A DNA stretch of 64,000 nucleotides from Castor canadensis. Taxonomy: Eukaryota > Chordata > Mammalia > Rodentia > Castoridae. The stretch lies in NCBI RefSeq assembly GCF_047511655.1, contig NC_133387.1, positions 47,732,353-47,796,352 of the forward strand, read 5' to 3'. A program made the translations under genes and the position numbers. Below are positions 1 through 37,200 of this stretch, in pieces (position 1 is the stretch's first letter; every line of letters begins with the position of its first letter). Below the pieces are notes generated by a model that made no database searches, was not told the origin of the DNA, and saw only the letters and a program-made list of their open reading frames with translations.

Positions 1-82
1 GGTTGCCTCTAGGAGAAGTGGAGATTGTGCACAGAGGAAAATATAAGGGGAACTTCTGGGTTCTGGGCTGGTGGAAATACAT

Positions 83-106
83 TCTCTCTCTCTCTCTCTC
101 TTTCTC

Positions 107-149
<43 letters not shown>
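83..149. repeat. (TC)n microsatellite
   Basis: Nearly unbroken TC dinucleotides, directly beside a reversed ID-like SINE. Confidence 0.95.
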
Positions 150-150
<1 letters not shown>

Positions 151-164
151 ATTCCCTCTTTTTG

Positions 165-245
165 TGAGGCAGGGAGAAGAAAGTGCTAGGGAATTTAACC
201 CAGAGCCTTGTGACCGCTAGGCGAGTATTCTAGTCCTCAGCTGTA
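165..245 (-). repeat. Diverged ID-like tRNA SINE
   Basis: Read on the minus strand it has the ID layout: an A-box-like start, CGCCTAGCG, then CTGGGTTAAATTCCCTAGCA (B-box-like). Heavily diverged. Confidence 0.5.
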
Positions 246-599
246 TCACTAGCAGTGGCAGTATTATCTCTTGTCCTGGATCATGGTTTGCACTGATGCT
301 TGTTTTTAATCTTCCTATATAACTATATGCTAATATTATAACAGACAAATAACAATCAAATGGTGTGAAGATTATACTTAATCTTATATATAATCTTCCT
401 ATAACTATATAATTAAATACATAAATATATATGTGTGTGTATTACATACTCTCAGGTATATGTAATGCATTTTGCAGTATATTTTTATGCACATGGGAGA
501 GCAAAATTGACTTTAAATAAATAAGTAAAGGGCAGTGGTAGACCTTGTAATAAAAGTGTACTCTTTTATTTCTTTATATACTGTTTTTTATTACTGTGC

Positions 600-1375
600 A
601 ATAAAAATTAGACTAATGGAACAGAATTGAAATCCTAGAAAATGATATGCTTATGCATGGGGCAATAATGTAAGTAAAGTTAGCAACACTGATAAGTAGG
701 GAAGGGTGTTTTGTTTAGGAGACAGCATTGGAAGAATGGATTCACTCTGTGGAAGGAAATGAAACTACATGCCATCAAACATTAGCTGAGCATCATGGAC
801 TGCAGATGGGTTAAACTGCTAAAGGTGAAAGGTAATCCTTAGAGTAAATAGAAGACAATGTAGGATACTGTTTTTATGACCCATGAGTTGGAAAAGACTT
901 GTGAGTCGAAATTTAAAAAGCATAAACCCTAAAACAAAAAAAAGATGAATTTGAATCATCAAAAGTAAGGATTTCCATTCAGTAAAAAATCTGATAGACC
1001 AAGAGAATAGATGAATATCAGAATGATGACGATTTGCAATGTGAAGATGACAAGGTATTAATAAGTGGAATATATTAGAAACTCTTGGAAATGACAAAGT
1101 GGGATAGTAACCCCAAGAAACAACAGGCAAATGTTGAGAAGCAATTTACAGAAGGGGACAAATGGAGCACAAGAAAGATGCTAAGATTTCTTAGTAATAG
1201 AGAAGTGCCAATTAAAACAGCACTTTTGAATTGCTTTATATCTATTACACTAGCAAAAATTAAAAGGCTTGATGCTGCTAAATGTCAATGGGGAGATGGG
1301 AACACAGGGAACCTCATAAATCATGGATAGGGAGTATAAATAGTTGCAGCCCTGATAGGTAAGATCTGAAGATCA
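600..1375 (+). mobile_element. Old L1 fragment, ORF2 3' part
   Basis: The order of words matches the L1 ORF2 end: acagaaggggacaaatggag, aatagagaagtgccaattaa, then gggaacctcataaatc and tagttgcagccc. Strongly diverged, no coding capacity. Confidence 0.55.
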
Positions 1376-1569
1376 AGGAACCACAAAAACTGTAGGCTCC
1401 AGAGGTACTCTTGCAGTCATGGTCCACCCCAGCCAAACAGATGCTTAGAACACTGCCTCTTTCCTTAGCTGTTAAATAACAGGGGAATAGGGTACTGAGG
1501 GGAAAGAGTAAGTAACAGAGTGAAATACCAAGATGAAACCTCCTTGAACAATCAATATACATTTAAAAA

Positions 1570-1805
1570 AATGAAGAACAGGAAAGTAAAACAGGTCTGT
1601 CCTGGGATGGGGATGGGAGGTGGTAAACGCAGAGAGTGAAGAAGGGCAAATATGAATTATTATGTAGTATGTATCCCTGTATGAAAACAGAATAATGAAA
1701 CTTATTGAAATTTTTCTAAGAAGGGGGAGGGAGAATGATATGTAAATATCACAGGGTATTCCCCCCTATATAAATATTAGATGCTAATAATAAAAAAAAT
1801 TTAAA
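1570..1805 (+). mobile_element. L1-type 3' end repeat
   Basis: Ends in an A-rich tail after gatgctaataata. It resembles, in opposite orientation, the block at 33506-34022 (aacaggtctgtcctggga, aagggggagggag, aatatcaca), so the two are copies of one family, probably an L1 3' UTR. Confidence 0.5.
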
Positions 1806-2759
1806 AATTAGTTCCAAGTTTTAGTTTTGCTCAGGCCCTGATAACTTACATGTACTCTGCCTCTTGGAGAATCTAGGAAATACAGCTTCTACTTTCTGCC
1901 TCTGCAGGGCAGGAATACAAACTAGAAGAGTGAGCACTGGGTCTCCAGTTGAAGCTCAGGCTTGAGTATTTTATAAAACTCCATGTGCATTTATTATGAA
2001 TTGGCAGAGTTTGAAAACACTGCACACAAATGATGTTGCATCAGAGAATTAAGACCTGTGTGCACCCTCAGTGTTAGTAATGTGCTGTGATTTGTTGTTT
2101 GTTACAGTACTGCAGTAATTGTCTAGAGCAGGAAAACAAATCACTCACTTTTTGTCAAAAAATTTACCATGCAATGTAATTGTTCAAAAAAGTGATAGAT
2201 TGGAGATGTAAAATACCATAATTATTCTTCAAAAGGTAAGCTGTCCAACTGAGAAAAGCCAAGAGAAGTGTTCTTAAGTAGGAGCAGAGCCCATAATGGA
2301 AAAGTTTACCAGCTCTGTCTCATACACCATCTCACACATAGCAGGAAAGGCCTAGTCCATCAGGGATGACTCTGGGAAATGATGAAATGATACTTATCAC
2401 AGCATCATGTTCCACAAACTCCAGGCTTTGCAGCCCAGAGGAACTCTGTGGTTTCTCACAACTAACTAAGACACATAAACCAAGAATACCATTGATTTCA
2501 TGAAGAAGAAGAACCTAAATTAACTGCAGATGGAGCATTCTGTGGACTGCCAGCAGTTTCCACTAGAGAAAAACCACTAGAGTGGTTTCTGTACTGAGTC
2601 TGAAGATTGTCTATAAACTGGAGATCTTGGAAAATAAACTGTTCAGAAACAAATTCTAGAGAAGGCCATTTATATTCACAGGAATGATGTGTGCTGAAAA
2701 TTACATGTGCACAAATAAACATTTTGGTTATAAAAAGTGTCAATTTTTTAAAGCTACCT

Positions 2760-3230
2760 TTTTGCAGGGTATTGAGATGATCATGTTACTTTTTCCCTTT
2801 ATTCTGTTAATTATATGATTGATTTAAGACTTGAAACCAACTAGAATATTGAGCTTATTCCTCACTTGGTTATGATGCTTTCATCTTGTTCTATATTGTA
2901 GATTCTATTGACTAACATGGTTCTCAAGATCTTAGTGTCCAGGCTCATGGTAAAGATTGGCCTTCATTTCTCTTTTTTTGTAACCAACTTGTCAGGTTTG
3001 TTGTCAAGGTTATATTGGTCTAGCAAGAGTTAAGAGATATTCCTTCTTATTCTATTCTCTGGAAAAGTAAATGCAAAATTTAGCATTTTGCCTCCCTTAA
3101 ATATTTGGAAGAATTTACTAGAGTGAAGCTACCTGGGACTGAAGATTTCTTTTAGTGAGGGTTTTAAATTAGGGATTAAATTTTTTTAGTAAATATAAAA
3201 ATATTGAGTTTTTTGTTTCTTCTTGTGTAT
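2760..3230 (-). mobile_element. Old L1 ORF2 fragment
   Basis: Plus-strand words such as attgagatgatcatgtta and gattggccttcatttctctt are the antisense of L1 ORF2 as seen across mammals. Diverged. Confidence 0.6.
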
Positions 3231-3239
3231 GTTTTGGTA

Positions 3240-3640
3240 AGTTAAGAATTCCTACTTTACCATTTTACAGTATACAGTTCAATAAATTTTAGTATGTGCA
3301 TAGTGCAGTCTTGTGCCAGAATATTTTCATCACCCCAAAAGGAAACTCATAATCTTTAAGTTGTCACTCCCAATTTTCCTCTCTCCAGCCCCTTGTAATA
3401 CCGTCTCTGTTGATTTGCTCATTCTAGCTATTTCATGTAAATGGAATCCTAGAATATGTTGCTTTTTGCATCTGGATTTTTTCATTTATCATAATGATTT
3501 CAAGATGAATCCATGTTGTGACATGAACTAGAATTTTATACTTTTTATGACTGAATAACGTTCCGTACAATGGCGTTCTATTCTATTCATTGGCTGCTGG
3601 TGTTATCGTTATTATTGCCATCCTCCTGCTTTCTTTGTAT
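3240..3640 (-). mobile_element. Old mammalian L1 3' fragment
   Basis: Contains the familiar order ttttacagtatacagttca, catcaccccaaaaggaaact, atggaatcctagaatatg, aatccatgttgtgaca, tgactgaataacgttcc of ancient L1M ends. Orientation inferred. Confidence 0.55.
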
Positions 3641-4554
3641 TTTCTTGCTTTTTTTTTTTGAGATATCAACTTAGATAACTTAAGTGATGTGATATAGTTA
3701 AATTACTTTTGCTTTACATAATTTGAGGGTCTATGCTAGGTGCATATATTTTACACCAAGTCTTGACATAAAAACTTGGAACTCCTACACTTTTTGACCG
3801 GATGACTTTATGTAAAATGAGGATAATAACTCTGGTCCTATCTTTACTAGGATGTGGAAGATGTAAGGTAAAAGCACTTTATAAACTAACTTCTGGATGT
3901 TGGCAGAACTTTATGTTTTTCATTTGAGTTGCTTTATTTCTCACAAGTTGATTTCACAAATATTTTCTTTTGTTTCATAAAATAAACCCACAGGAATTAT
4001 CTCCATTTTATAGTTGTGATTTTTAGTACTATAGAATTTCAGGAAATGGCCATGAATTCAATATTTAAAGTTCAATTTTTAATAGACTATTATTTAAATA
4101 ATATTCTATATTTACTATAGCTACTAAATTCTACTTTTACTATAGTTAACATGCAGAATGGTATTATTGACTCTTAGGACATTAGAATTTCAGTTTCAGA
4201 CACTTGATAACATTGCAACTACTGTCAACATCCACTGTAGACAATACTATCTGGAGCCAGCAAATCAGCCCTTCTGCCTTCATATAGAATTCCATTTGGC
4301 ACGTTTGGCCCTGGCTGTCTACCTACTCACTGACAGTTTTGCTGACTACTCAATGAATTAGGTTTCTTGTGCAAAAATTAAAGAATCAGTACATGTGCTT
4401 TTTACTAAAATATGTCTGGGGACTAACATTTGAATATATACAAATAAATACTTAGCACATATGGACTGAGAAAGGAAAGTAAATAAGGATAAAAAGAAAT
4501 AAGGGAGATATTATAAAAGTGAAGATGATATGTTTTTAAAAAATATTGGGTTAT

Positions 4555-4639
4555 GAGCTGGCAGAGTGGCTGAAGTGGTAAAGTGCCTGCCTAGCAAGTG
4601 TGAGGCCATGAGTTCAAAGACCAATACCACCAAAAAATA
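4555..4639 (+). mobile_element. tRNA-derived SINE with target duplication
   Basis: Has the core gtggctgaagtggtaaagtg and gttcaaagaccaataccacc with an A-rich end. Flanked by ATTGGGTTAT at 4545-4554 and 4640-4649. Confidence 0.85.
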
Positions 4640-5287
4640 ATTGGGTTATAAATTTGTGGTGATAAAAAGAAATGCTAAGTTTAAAACATCTCCACAATTT
4701 CCCATACATTTAAAATTTTCATATTCCATGAACTCATACTCTTGTTTGCACATTTTAACTCCTCTGAAATAGGCCAAAGTGGCACCTTTCCTCCAAAGGA
4801 GCACGTAAGAGTTGGTAACGTCAAGAATGGGAAAAAGAAAAGTTATGAAGAAACAGTGTTTCAGACAAATGAACAAGTGAGAACTAAAGCCCAGAGCAAG
4901 AGTTCCAGAGAGAGCAGACCATTTCAGAATAATAGGCAGCATCCTGGATATCACTCATTATTCAAGAATTTTCACTTTTCTTCTGGACAAAGACTCCTAA
5001 TGGCTGACCTGGTCAGTCATGAGATGGGCTTCAGGGTTTGGTGTGGGAAATCCCCCACTGGAGTAGGAGTGTTGTGTGTATGTATGGACCCAGGAGTGGG
5101 GTAACTGCATTCTTCAGAGTCTCAGAGTTAGCTGGGAACCTTCAGAAAAAGCTAAAAATTACTGCTATAAGGTCTCATAGAGAAGCACTAATAAATTGGA
5201 AAGGAGATTCATATGTTGTATAATTTCTGGGTGACTTATACAATGGCGTTGTGCTTTGAATAAGATCCAAGTGACTTACAGGGGGCT

Positions 5288-6020
5288 CAAAAAACTGAAC
5301 TCTCAAAGAATCAATGAAGAAAGGGACAATGAACTGAATGGAATTTTTTCAAAGGAAGGATTCCAAATGGCCAAAAACACATGAAGAAATGCCCAACATC
5401 CTCGGCCATAAAAGAAATGCAAGCCAAGAGTGGCTCAAGGAGTAAGAACACTTTCTTAGCAAGCATGAAGCCTGAGTTCAAACCCCAATGCCACTGGAAA
5501 AAAAAAAAACCCAACAACACATTAAAATTCCATCTCACTCTTGTCAGAATGGCTATCATCAAGAACAAAAACAACAAATGTTGGTGAGGATGTTAGGGGC
5601 GTGAGAAGGAGCTCTTTACACTACTGGTGGGAATATAAATTAGTACAACCCTATGGAAAGCAGTTCCACAAAAAACTAAAAATAGGATCCAGCAATACCA
5701 TTCCTAGGCATATATCCAAAGGAATCTAAATCAGGAAACAATAAAAACACATGAACGCCCATGTTTATTGCAGTATTATTCACAATAGCAAAGCTATGGA
5801 AATAGCCCAGAAGCTCCACAATTGATGAATACATACATACATGGAATATTATTCAGCCATAAAGAAGAACGAAGTTTTGTCATTTGCAGGCAAATGGATG
5901 GAACTGGAGAACATCATGTTAAGTGAAGTAAGTCAGGTTGAGAAAGACAAAAGTCACATGTTTTCTGTCATATGTAGAAGGTAGATACAAATATAAGCAT
6001 TGTCACATATAGGTATATAT
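5288..6020 (+). mobile_element. L1 ORF2 3' end and 3' UTR, 5'-truncated, with nested SINE
   Basis: Matches the L1 ORF2 end: aaatggccaaaaacacatga, ccatctcactcttgtcagaa, ttattgcagtattattcaca, tggaatattattcagccata, ggcaaatggatggaactgga. Interrupted by a SINE at about 5429-5511. Older and more diverged than the copy at 26227. Confidence 0.9.
5429..5511 (+). mobile_element. tRNA-derived SINE nested in L1
   Basis: gagtggctcaaggagtaaga, then gcctgagttcaaaccccaat and an A run. It splits the L1 word atgcaa...acacattaaaattcc, so it landed after the L1. Confidence 0.85.
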
Positions 6021-8199
6021 ACAGAACATGTTTCCAATGGTGGGACTTTAGAAGTGCTATTTAAGCTAAGACCTCAATAAAAAGAAAAAGAAATGCAAGG
6101 GACAAACAGGGAAAAATTGAGAGGAGAGTCAGAGTGTTCTTGCCAAAGAGCAGCAGAGGTGACATCAGTAAAGTGCAATAAGCTCGGCCTGTGCACAGAA
6201 TGGCAATAAAGCTGATGTTGCAACATTGTGCTAAGTGAATGATAAGAAATTAGGTCAGGTCGTTAAGTATAGGTCATGTCTTAAAGGGACCTTTTAGGCT
6301 GTGATAAGAAAGAAAAATGTGAAGCCACGGGAGGGAGAAATTTAAGCAGAGAAATGATATAATCTGATTTACATTTTTAAAAGATTACTGGGACTAGGCT
6401 GAGGAGAAGGGAGTGGGTGTAATAAAAGATTAGGAAAAGAACAATACAGGGGTTGTTCTAGCTTGGAGACCATGGCTGCCTGGGCCACAGGGATGGCAGT
6501 GGTAATGAAGAGTGTGGGGATGATAAGAGATATATTTCAGAGTTGTGGTGGTTTTCAGGATATGGGCACAAGTTCTTCCATATGCTTCCTCTTATGAGGA
6601 GGAGTTTTATTTTTGTCTTTCTGAAAGTGTACTGGAGTTAGTACTTACTTCTAGAAAACAGAATTTGGGGGGACATGACTAGTTGGTACAGGGGATCAAA
6701 GGTTCTGTTTTACATATAGTTTGAGGAGGCCATTAGATATACCCGTGGCAATGTCAACCAGGCATCTTGCTAAGCCCTCCAAACTTCCTCAACTATTGTT
6801 TCTGAGCACAAGAAAATGACTTGGGGAGGAATATCTCCAGTTGTCCATTCTCTTTTTAGGGCATTCTAATATGGCTTGCGTTCCTTTTACTCGATTACAG
6901 GATTTTCTCGAAGTAAATCATCCATTACATCTATGCTATCAAATTCAGTGGTTTCTTCTCTGTCTGAATTGCACTTAGCTCATAATCACCTTAGACATAG
7001 GACACCACTCCCTTTTCTCAAACACTGTCTTCTCTTGGATTCTGTGATCCTGCTGTCTCAAGTAGATCCTTCTGCTCTGCATGGTGTCAGCCAGGGAGCC
7101 TAAGTGCTATCCAGTTGATGAGTGGTCTGGTCTGCATGGTTCAAGAAGGCTTCATTCATGTCTGCTTCCTTGATGGAGAAAGCTAGAAGGCTGACCTTAG
7201 CTGGTTACTTTCCCCTTCATGAATTCTCAGCCTCTCACTTGGACACTTAGCTGGTGGTCAGCTATATTACAGAGGGAAGTCCAAGATTTAAAAGTAAGTA
7301 TTCCAGGAAGAACAGAGATATGGAGCAGTGGTTAGAATGTGAGATCAAGAGGGTTTCCCCAAAAAACTATGAGTAATCACTAAAGCATACTGGTATCTGA
7401 TGGGAATGGTCCAGAAAAGAGGAAGAAATGGATGTTGCAGAAAACAGAAGGTATAACAAGGACCAAAAGACTTAAGGAGGAAAGGGCCACAGAAGGAGTC
7501 GGGTGGAGTGACATATATTGAAGCAGGAAACACTCATTCACAGAGTAACTGGAGAGGAGCGACATGGGTGTGCACAGGCTCCTGCTTCAGTTTGCTGGGT
7601 CCTCTCATCAGTGAGGGCTTTCTGACTGCCCCAGGCTTAACTGTCACATATAGCACTCCCTGTCTCTCTTTCCTGCTTCAGCTTTCTCCATAGTATATAT
7701 GCACATCTATAGAACATATATGTAACACCCATGGCATTACACACACCATAGTGATAGGGTTGGCTGATGCCTTTACTAACTACCTCCACTGGAATATAAG
7801 GAAGACTCCTGTCTCTCACATAGCTGATACTTAATAAACATTAGCCAACCAAGGGAATAAATGAACAGGGGAGTGGTATACCTAAGTGAACTGTAAGGTA
7901 AAAAATGGCCCTGAGATGTTTGAAATCCAGATGATAGAAGATGACATGGTGTCCTAGTGAGGACAGTTGCATCTTGGGTGTTTCAACCACAGCTCTCTTC
8001 CGTGCCTCTCTTGGCTGAGTCATCATGATCTGGTTATTGAAACCCTATGAACCCAGGATTAGGCAAGCCCTTTTTGGCACACACTCAGCAGATTGGCTCT
8101 CCTTTCCCACAGTTCTGTATTTCCTTCTACCTGTTTGATCTCCTCTTCTTGACTGGTCTAGGCACCTGTTTGATTATCTCTCTTTAAAGCCTGAGAGTG

Positions 8200-8371
8200 C
8201 AAAAAGAGGTGCCAGGCTATCTGTGCACAGCTCTGGGCGGTGGCCCTTGATGACCAGTGGTGGAGCTCTTGTCCAGACTGACCTGACCCAAGCTAACTCT
8301 CAGCCAGTCTTGGGGCTGTTGGAGCTGATCTGCTGCAGACAGGAAGAGGTTCCCAGCCATCGCTGCCAGCT
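8200..8371 (+). promoter_or_regulatory. PON1: Probable PON1 promoter and 5' UTR
   Basis: The 170 bases before the ATG are GC-richer than the surroundings and show no TATA box. A GC-box-like GGGCGG lies at 8235-8240, about 135 bases before the ATG. The human PON1 promoter is TATA-less and uses Sp1-type GC boxes in this interval, so the position fits. The transcription start cannot be placed from sequence alone. Confidence 0.4.
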
Positions 8372-33096
<24,725 letters not shown>

Positions 33097-33350
33097 CCCA
33101 TGTCATGGAAAGGGCCGGCCCATCATTTCAGCCCTTTGCCATATTCCAGGTGGCCACAATGAATGCTGACATTCAGTTTGGACATCAGGCAGCTAAGAGT
33201 GCTGTTTGTTGGGAGCAGATACAGAGAACACACTATCAAACTTGTCTCAGAATATTTGAAAACCTCATTGACCAACGGGAAACCCACTTTATTAAAATGG
33301 CTAAATATATCAATTGTCAGATCTTAAATAAATGTTTAGCTGTATGTGCT
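33097..33350 (+). other. PON1: PON1 3' UTR with poly(A) signal
   Basis: Sequence following the TGA. A canonical AATAAA lies at 33327-33332, about 230 bases after the stop, and cleavage is expected some 10-30 bases later. Later signals could give longer transcripts. The open frame across this UTR (33105-33590) is not a recognised protein. Confidence 0.65.
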
Positions 33351-33505
33351 TTCCCTGAAACGCACTTGCTTTTTTTGTTCAGAAAACAGGAGGGTCACCA
33401 CACCAGTCCTCAAAAAGTCCTCAATAATGGACGCCAGGTCATGCACTGGAAAACTACAAGTGTCCCACAAAGTCCCCCTCAGCTTCAGGCACACCTCCTT
33501 AGTGA

Positions 33506-34022
33506 AGCCATTTTAAAAATTATTATCATATTATTGTTGTACTGGGGGTACAATGTAACATTTACAGTTCTTACAATATATCATACTTGAATTCACCCCC
33601 TCCATCATTCTCCTTGATCTCCCTCCCCCATTCCTGGGATAGTTTAAAAAGAGTTCATGTTTCCATTTTCAAACACAAGTACCTAATACTTTCACCATAT
33701 TCACCCTCTTTCACCCTTTCCTTATATCCTCCTCCCTCCCACTGCTATGAACTCCCAGACAGGACCTGTTTTATCTTCCTGTTTTCCATTTTTGAAAAAA
33801 AAAGGTCTTTTTGTTTAAGACAGCTATCTAGGGAGTTTCATTTTGACATTTCCATGTGCATATGTATTAGAACCCAAATTGGTTCATCTGTTCCACCTTA
33901 GTCTCCTTCTTATGGTGATTTTAACACGTTGAAAAATTGTATCATCATTCATGTATGCAGAGTAGATCAACCATATTCACCTTCTTCATTTCCTTCTTTT
34001 ACCCTCCCGTTAGTGACCTCCC
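33506..34022 (-). mobile_element. L1-type 3' repeat
   Basis: The minus strand carries a purine-rich sequence with words shared with 1570-1805 and an A-rich end at the left edge. Probably a rodent L1 3' UTR; the family is not certain. Confidence 0.5.
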
Positions 34023-34171
34023 CTTAGAGTGACCTGTTTTTCATAATACTGCTTTATTTAGGAAATAGTAAATGAAACTATCCCCATGTTCTGTTTACTC
34101 TGGTCATTTCAATCCTCCTGTAACAATGGCATGTAGGAAAATCTTAGAATTCTTGGGGAGGTTGTCCCCAA

Positions 34172-34259
34172 GAAAATTATGATTTCTATTATCTACGCAC
34201 AAATTGTGCATTTTAGTTTCATTGAGCTGGATAAAGAAGGAAGTTTGCTCACTCCAATG
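34172..34259 (+). repeat. Local duplicate, copy 2 (downstream of PON1)
   Basis: Second copy of 32773-32849, 1.4 kb away and in the same orientation, with an extra 12 bases (near 34238-34249). Confidence 0.75.
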
Positions 34260-37200
34260 AGGGACGCAGAATGAAACCTATAACTGACTCAGGTAATGCT
34301 AAATGTCCCCCGAAGACTGTATTGTTGTTCAGGTGGTGTCAAGGTGGTTTGTTTGGTTGTTTTCTCTTCTTTTTGGAGGCGACAAGAAAAAAATAGAAAA
34401 GTAAACAAATTTTTAAATAGAAGAAATCAACAACAGCCTTTGGTTATCTTCTGAGGGACACAACTAGGAAGAAAACATGACTTCATCACCTGGTTATGTA
34501 AACTGACATAAAGATGTTACCTTTCATTGCTTACTTGGTGTTTTGAAAATAAGACCTCAATGCTGGATTGTTTCTTAGGGACATTAAAGCAGTCATTTCA
34601 GAAATAATGTTTCTAAGGTACTTGTACAATATGAGTATGGCTTTTTGGGGAAAATGATAAATTGAGAACTGCCAACCATTTAAGACCACTGATTTAAAGG
34701 AATAAACAAAAACACTTTCCTAAGGATTCAAGTTATTTTAGTCAAGTTATTTCAAGTTGTTGAAGTGATTAATTATTCAGTGATTCTATCTACTCAGAAC
34801 CCAGGAAGCTGGACCCTGAAATACTGTTGGTAACTATCAATGAGTATGGCATTTAAGAAAAACAAAACAAAACAAAAAAACAAAACTCTTTAATTTTCTT
34901 TAAGAAGAATTTTCTGAGTAGCTATCTTTCATAGCATCTTCAATAAAATGACCATATTGTTGTTATTAACAGAATAAGCAGATTCTGCCAAATAAAGCAA
35001 TCTATCCAATTTCATATAGCATGTATTTACGATCACTCAATGAGCAACACACCTTGGTAAGGAATTTTTTAATACACACTCCAACAAAGAGGAAAACAGG
35101 CTTAACTCATTTATTCTCCAGTGCCCCGATCTACATTTTCCTTGACCAAAGATTAATCACAGCTGTAGATTGTGTGTGAGATAGAATGAAATTAATATTC
35201 TCCATTTATTACATCCAAGTCTTCTGAATCTTATGCCTTAGAAATAAAATCGTTCAAAATAACCCTGTGCTCTAGCATGGACTGGTTCTCTCAGCTTGCC
35301 CCTCACTATGTGAGGCTGCCTGCTTAATGGGTTTGTCATAGACCTTTCCTGGCTGATAGGTATCAGAAACCTTGATGGTGAAGCAGTGACAGGGAACAGA
35401 AAGATGGGCAAGGGAGCCCCGATCTGATCAGAGGCTTTGCTCTTTTAACTTTATGCCCAGTTCCATAATTGTGCTTTCAAATGTAGTTCTAGCTGCCAAT
35501 TTACACTTCACTGGAGTTAAAATTTATTTTTAGTTTCATTTCCATGAAAAATGTGCACTTTGCTCTTGATTGATAGATATGTTTTGACAGTTAGTACAGG
35601 TTTACCCAGTCAAGGCTTGTTTTAGTAGAAGGTGAAAATGGAAGAGGGAAAAAAAAAATGACTTCGACAGATCTCTGTATTTCTCTTTTTATTGCATTCG
35701 TTGTCTAACAACAATAATACTCATTGGCAAGAAATTTATTTACACTAACAAATGAAATTTAATCACAGGTATTTTTAGATTGGTTAGAAAACAAAGGACC
35801 ACTGTTATAATTTGCTTTGAATGCCTTTGAAAACCAAACCAAAGGGCAAGGAATGTCATTTGAAACAGTACATATTAACCAAGCACAAGAGAGCAATTCA
35901 GACGTGGCACTATTGTCTCTTCCATGCAAATGATCAGACATCAAAATGTACAAATGAAAAGTTTTAGGTAACATGCTACCCACACTTATCAGATTCAAAA
36001 TGATTTTCAAACAACTTTTTTCCCTTAGTGATATATAAAGAAAGGTGAAAATAAATCAGATTCTTACAGTTGAACAGAATTTTATTCTCATTTTTCAGCT
36101 GCCCAGTCTACTAGTGGTTTAATTGCAACACCACTGAAAAATACAAAAGCAGTAGATATGATATCAAACAATATTGAAGAAAGCATATGCATAGATATTT
36201 AAGGAATTCCACTAAGCACTAAATAAATTTGATGTTTTGGAGGTGTCATCTAGCTGGAGGGTCTCTTCCTACTTTTTTAAAGGTTAATTTTAAGTATCTC
36301 CGGCCAACTGTTTTTTCACAAACGAATGATTAAACCCTTAACAGAAAGCCTAGGTGTGTGAATAAAAGAGCTGAAAGAAATAGAAGTGCACACCTTCCAA
36401 CAACATGCACTCATAACCACTTGCATTATTTTTGGTGACAACCAAAATACCGTTATTCAGAACAAGTAAATAAATGGTCGTGTGATGGCAACATTGCCAC
36501 CAGAGAGCCGATAGTGAGGACGTAAGCATTGCAGCTGCTGATTATCTCACTTTAGAAGCGTGAGTCAGTGCACAATAACACAGTGCAAATTTTAGCCAAG
36601 GAAACTATAGTCTGCAGTTGAAAATGCCCAAAGCTGCATATCTTCTGCGCTTTAACTCAAAAATGTGCAATCTTGACATCGAAGCATTAACCAAACACTT
36701 GAGGAACTGTTATCTTACTAAAATATCAAGTATCTAATAAATCAATTTTACCAAAATATATAAACATGTAGAAGGATAAGTGCATTTAACAGGAATAAAG
36801 AAAACCTCTTAAAGTCTATGAGCCATTCGATGTATATACAACATTAAAAGTGGCAGTAAGGCTATGACTACAGCTCAGGATCCTAACTGACATACCAAGT
36901 TCCATATACAGTATTTTTATGCCATGTGATTGCAGTGTACACCTGTGTGTAAGGTGGAAGATATATTCACACACATGTTGTTCTGGACATCTACACGAGT
37001 AGCATGCACACTATTGAGAAATTGCCTATCGTTCTCTTATTCCTTATCTCTTACTCATTGATGGTTGAATCCCTACTGGTTTTGGGGTTGGGTGGAGCCA
37101 AGGGTTGGGAAGCATCTTGTTCTTTCCTTCCCTACTCTGAGCATCTGGAAATAGGTGTCACAGGCTGTGCTTTGGTGCTCACATATCTAAATCTTCAAAT

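Larger units (their letters stand above)
1..8199. other. Region upstream of PON1, no gene seen
   Basis: No exon of PON3 or another gene could be supported. It holds a TC microsatellite, a reversed ID-like SINE, old L1 pieces in both orientations, one tRNA-type SINE with target duplication and one L1 3' fragment with a nested SINE. The rest (for example 6100-8200) is unassigned. Confidence 0.7.
33351..35659. other. Intergenic gap between converging PON1 and PPP1R9A
   Basis: About 2.3 kb. Contains a minus-strand L1-like 3' repeat (33506-34022) and the second copy of the duplicated segment (34172-34259). No gene seen. Confidence 0.6.

Noticed and set aside
4555-4639. tRNA gene
   Set aside because: The A- and B-box-like words belong to a SINE with A-rich tail and target duplication; no proper cloverleaf.
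1-8199. Search for PON3 exons upstream of PON1
   Set aside because: PON3 is expected on this side from synteny, but no paraoxonase-like exon was found, so it must lie beyond the left edge.
33105-33590. 161-codon plus-strand frame after the PON1 stop
   Set aside because: It lies in the PON1 3' UTR and runs past the AATAAA into a repeat; no domain, no splice support.
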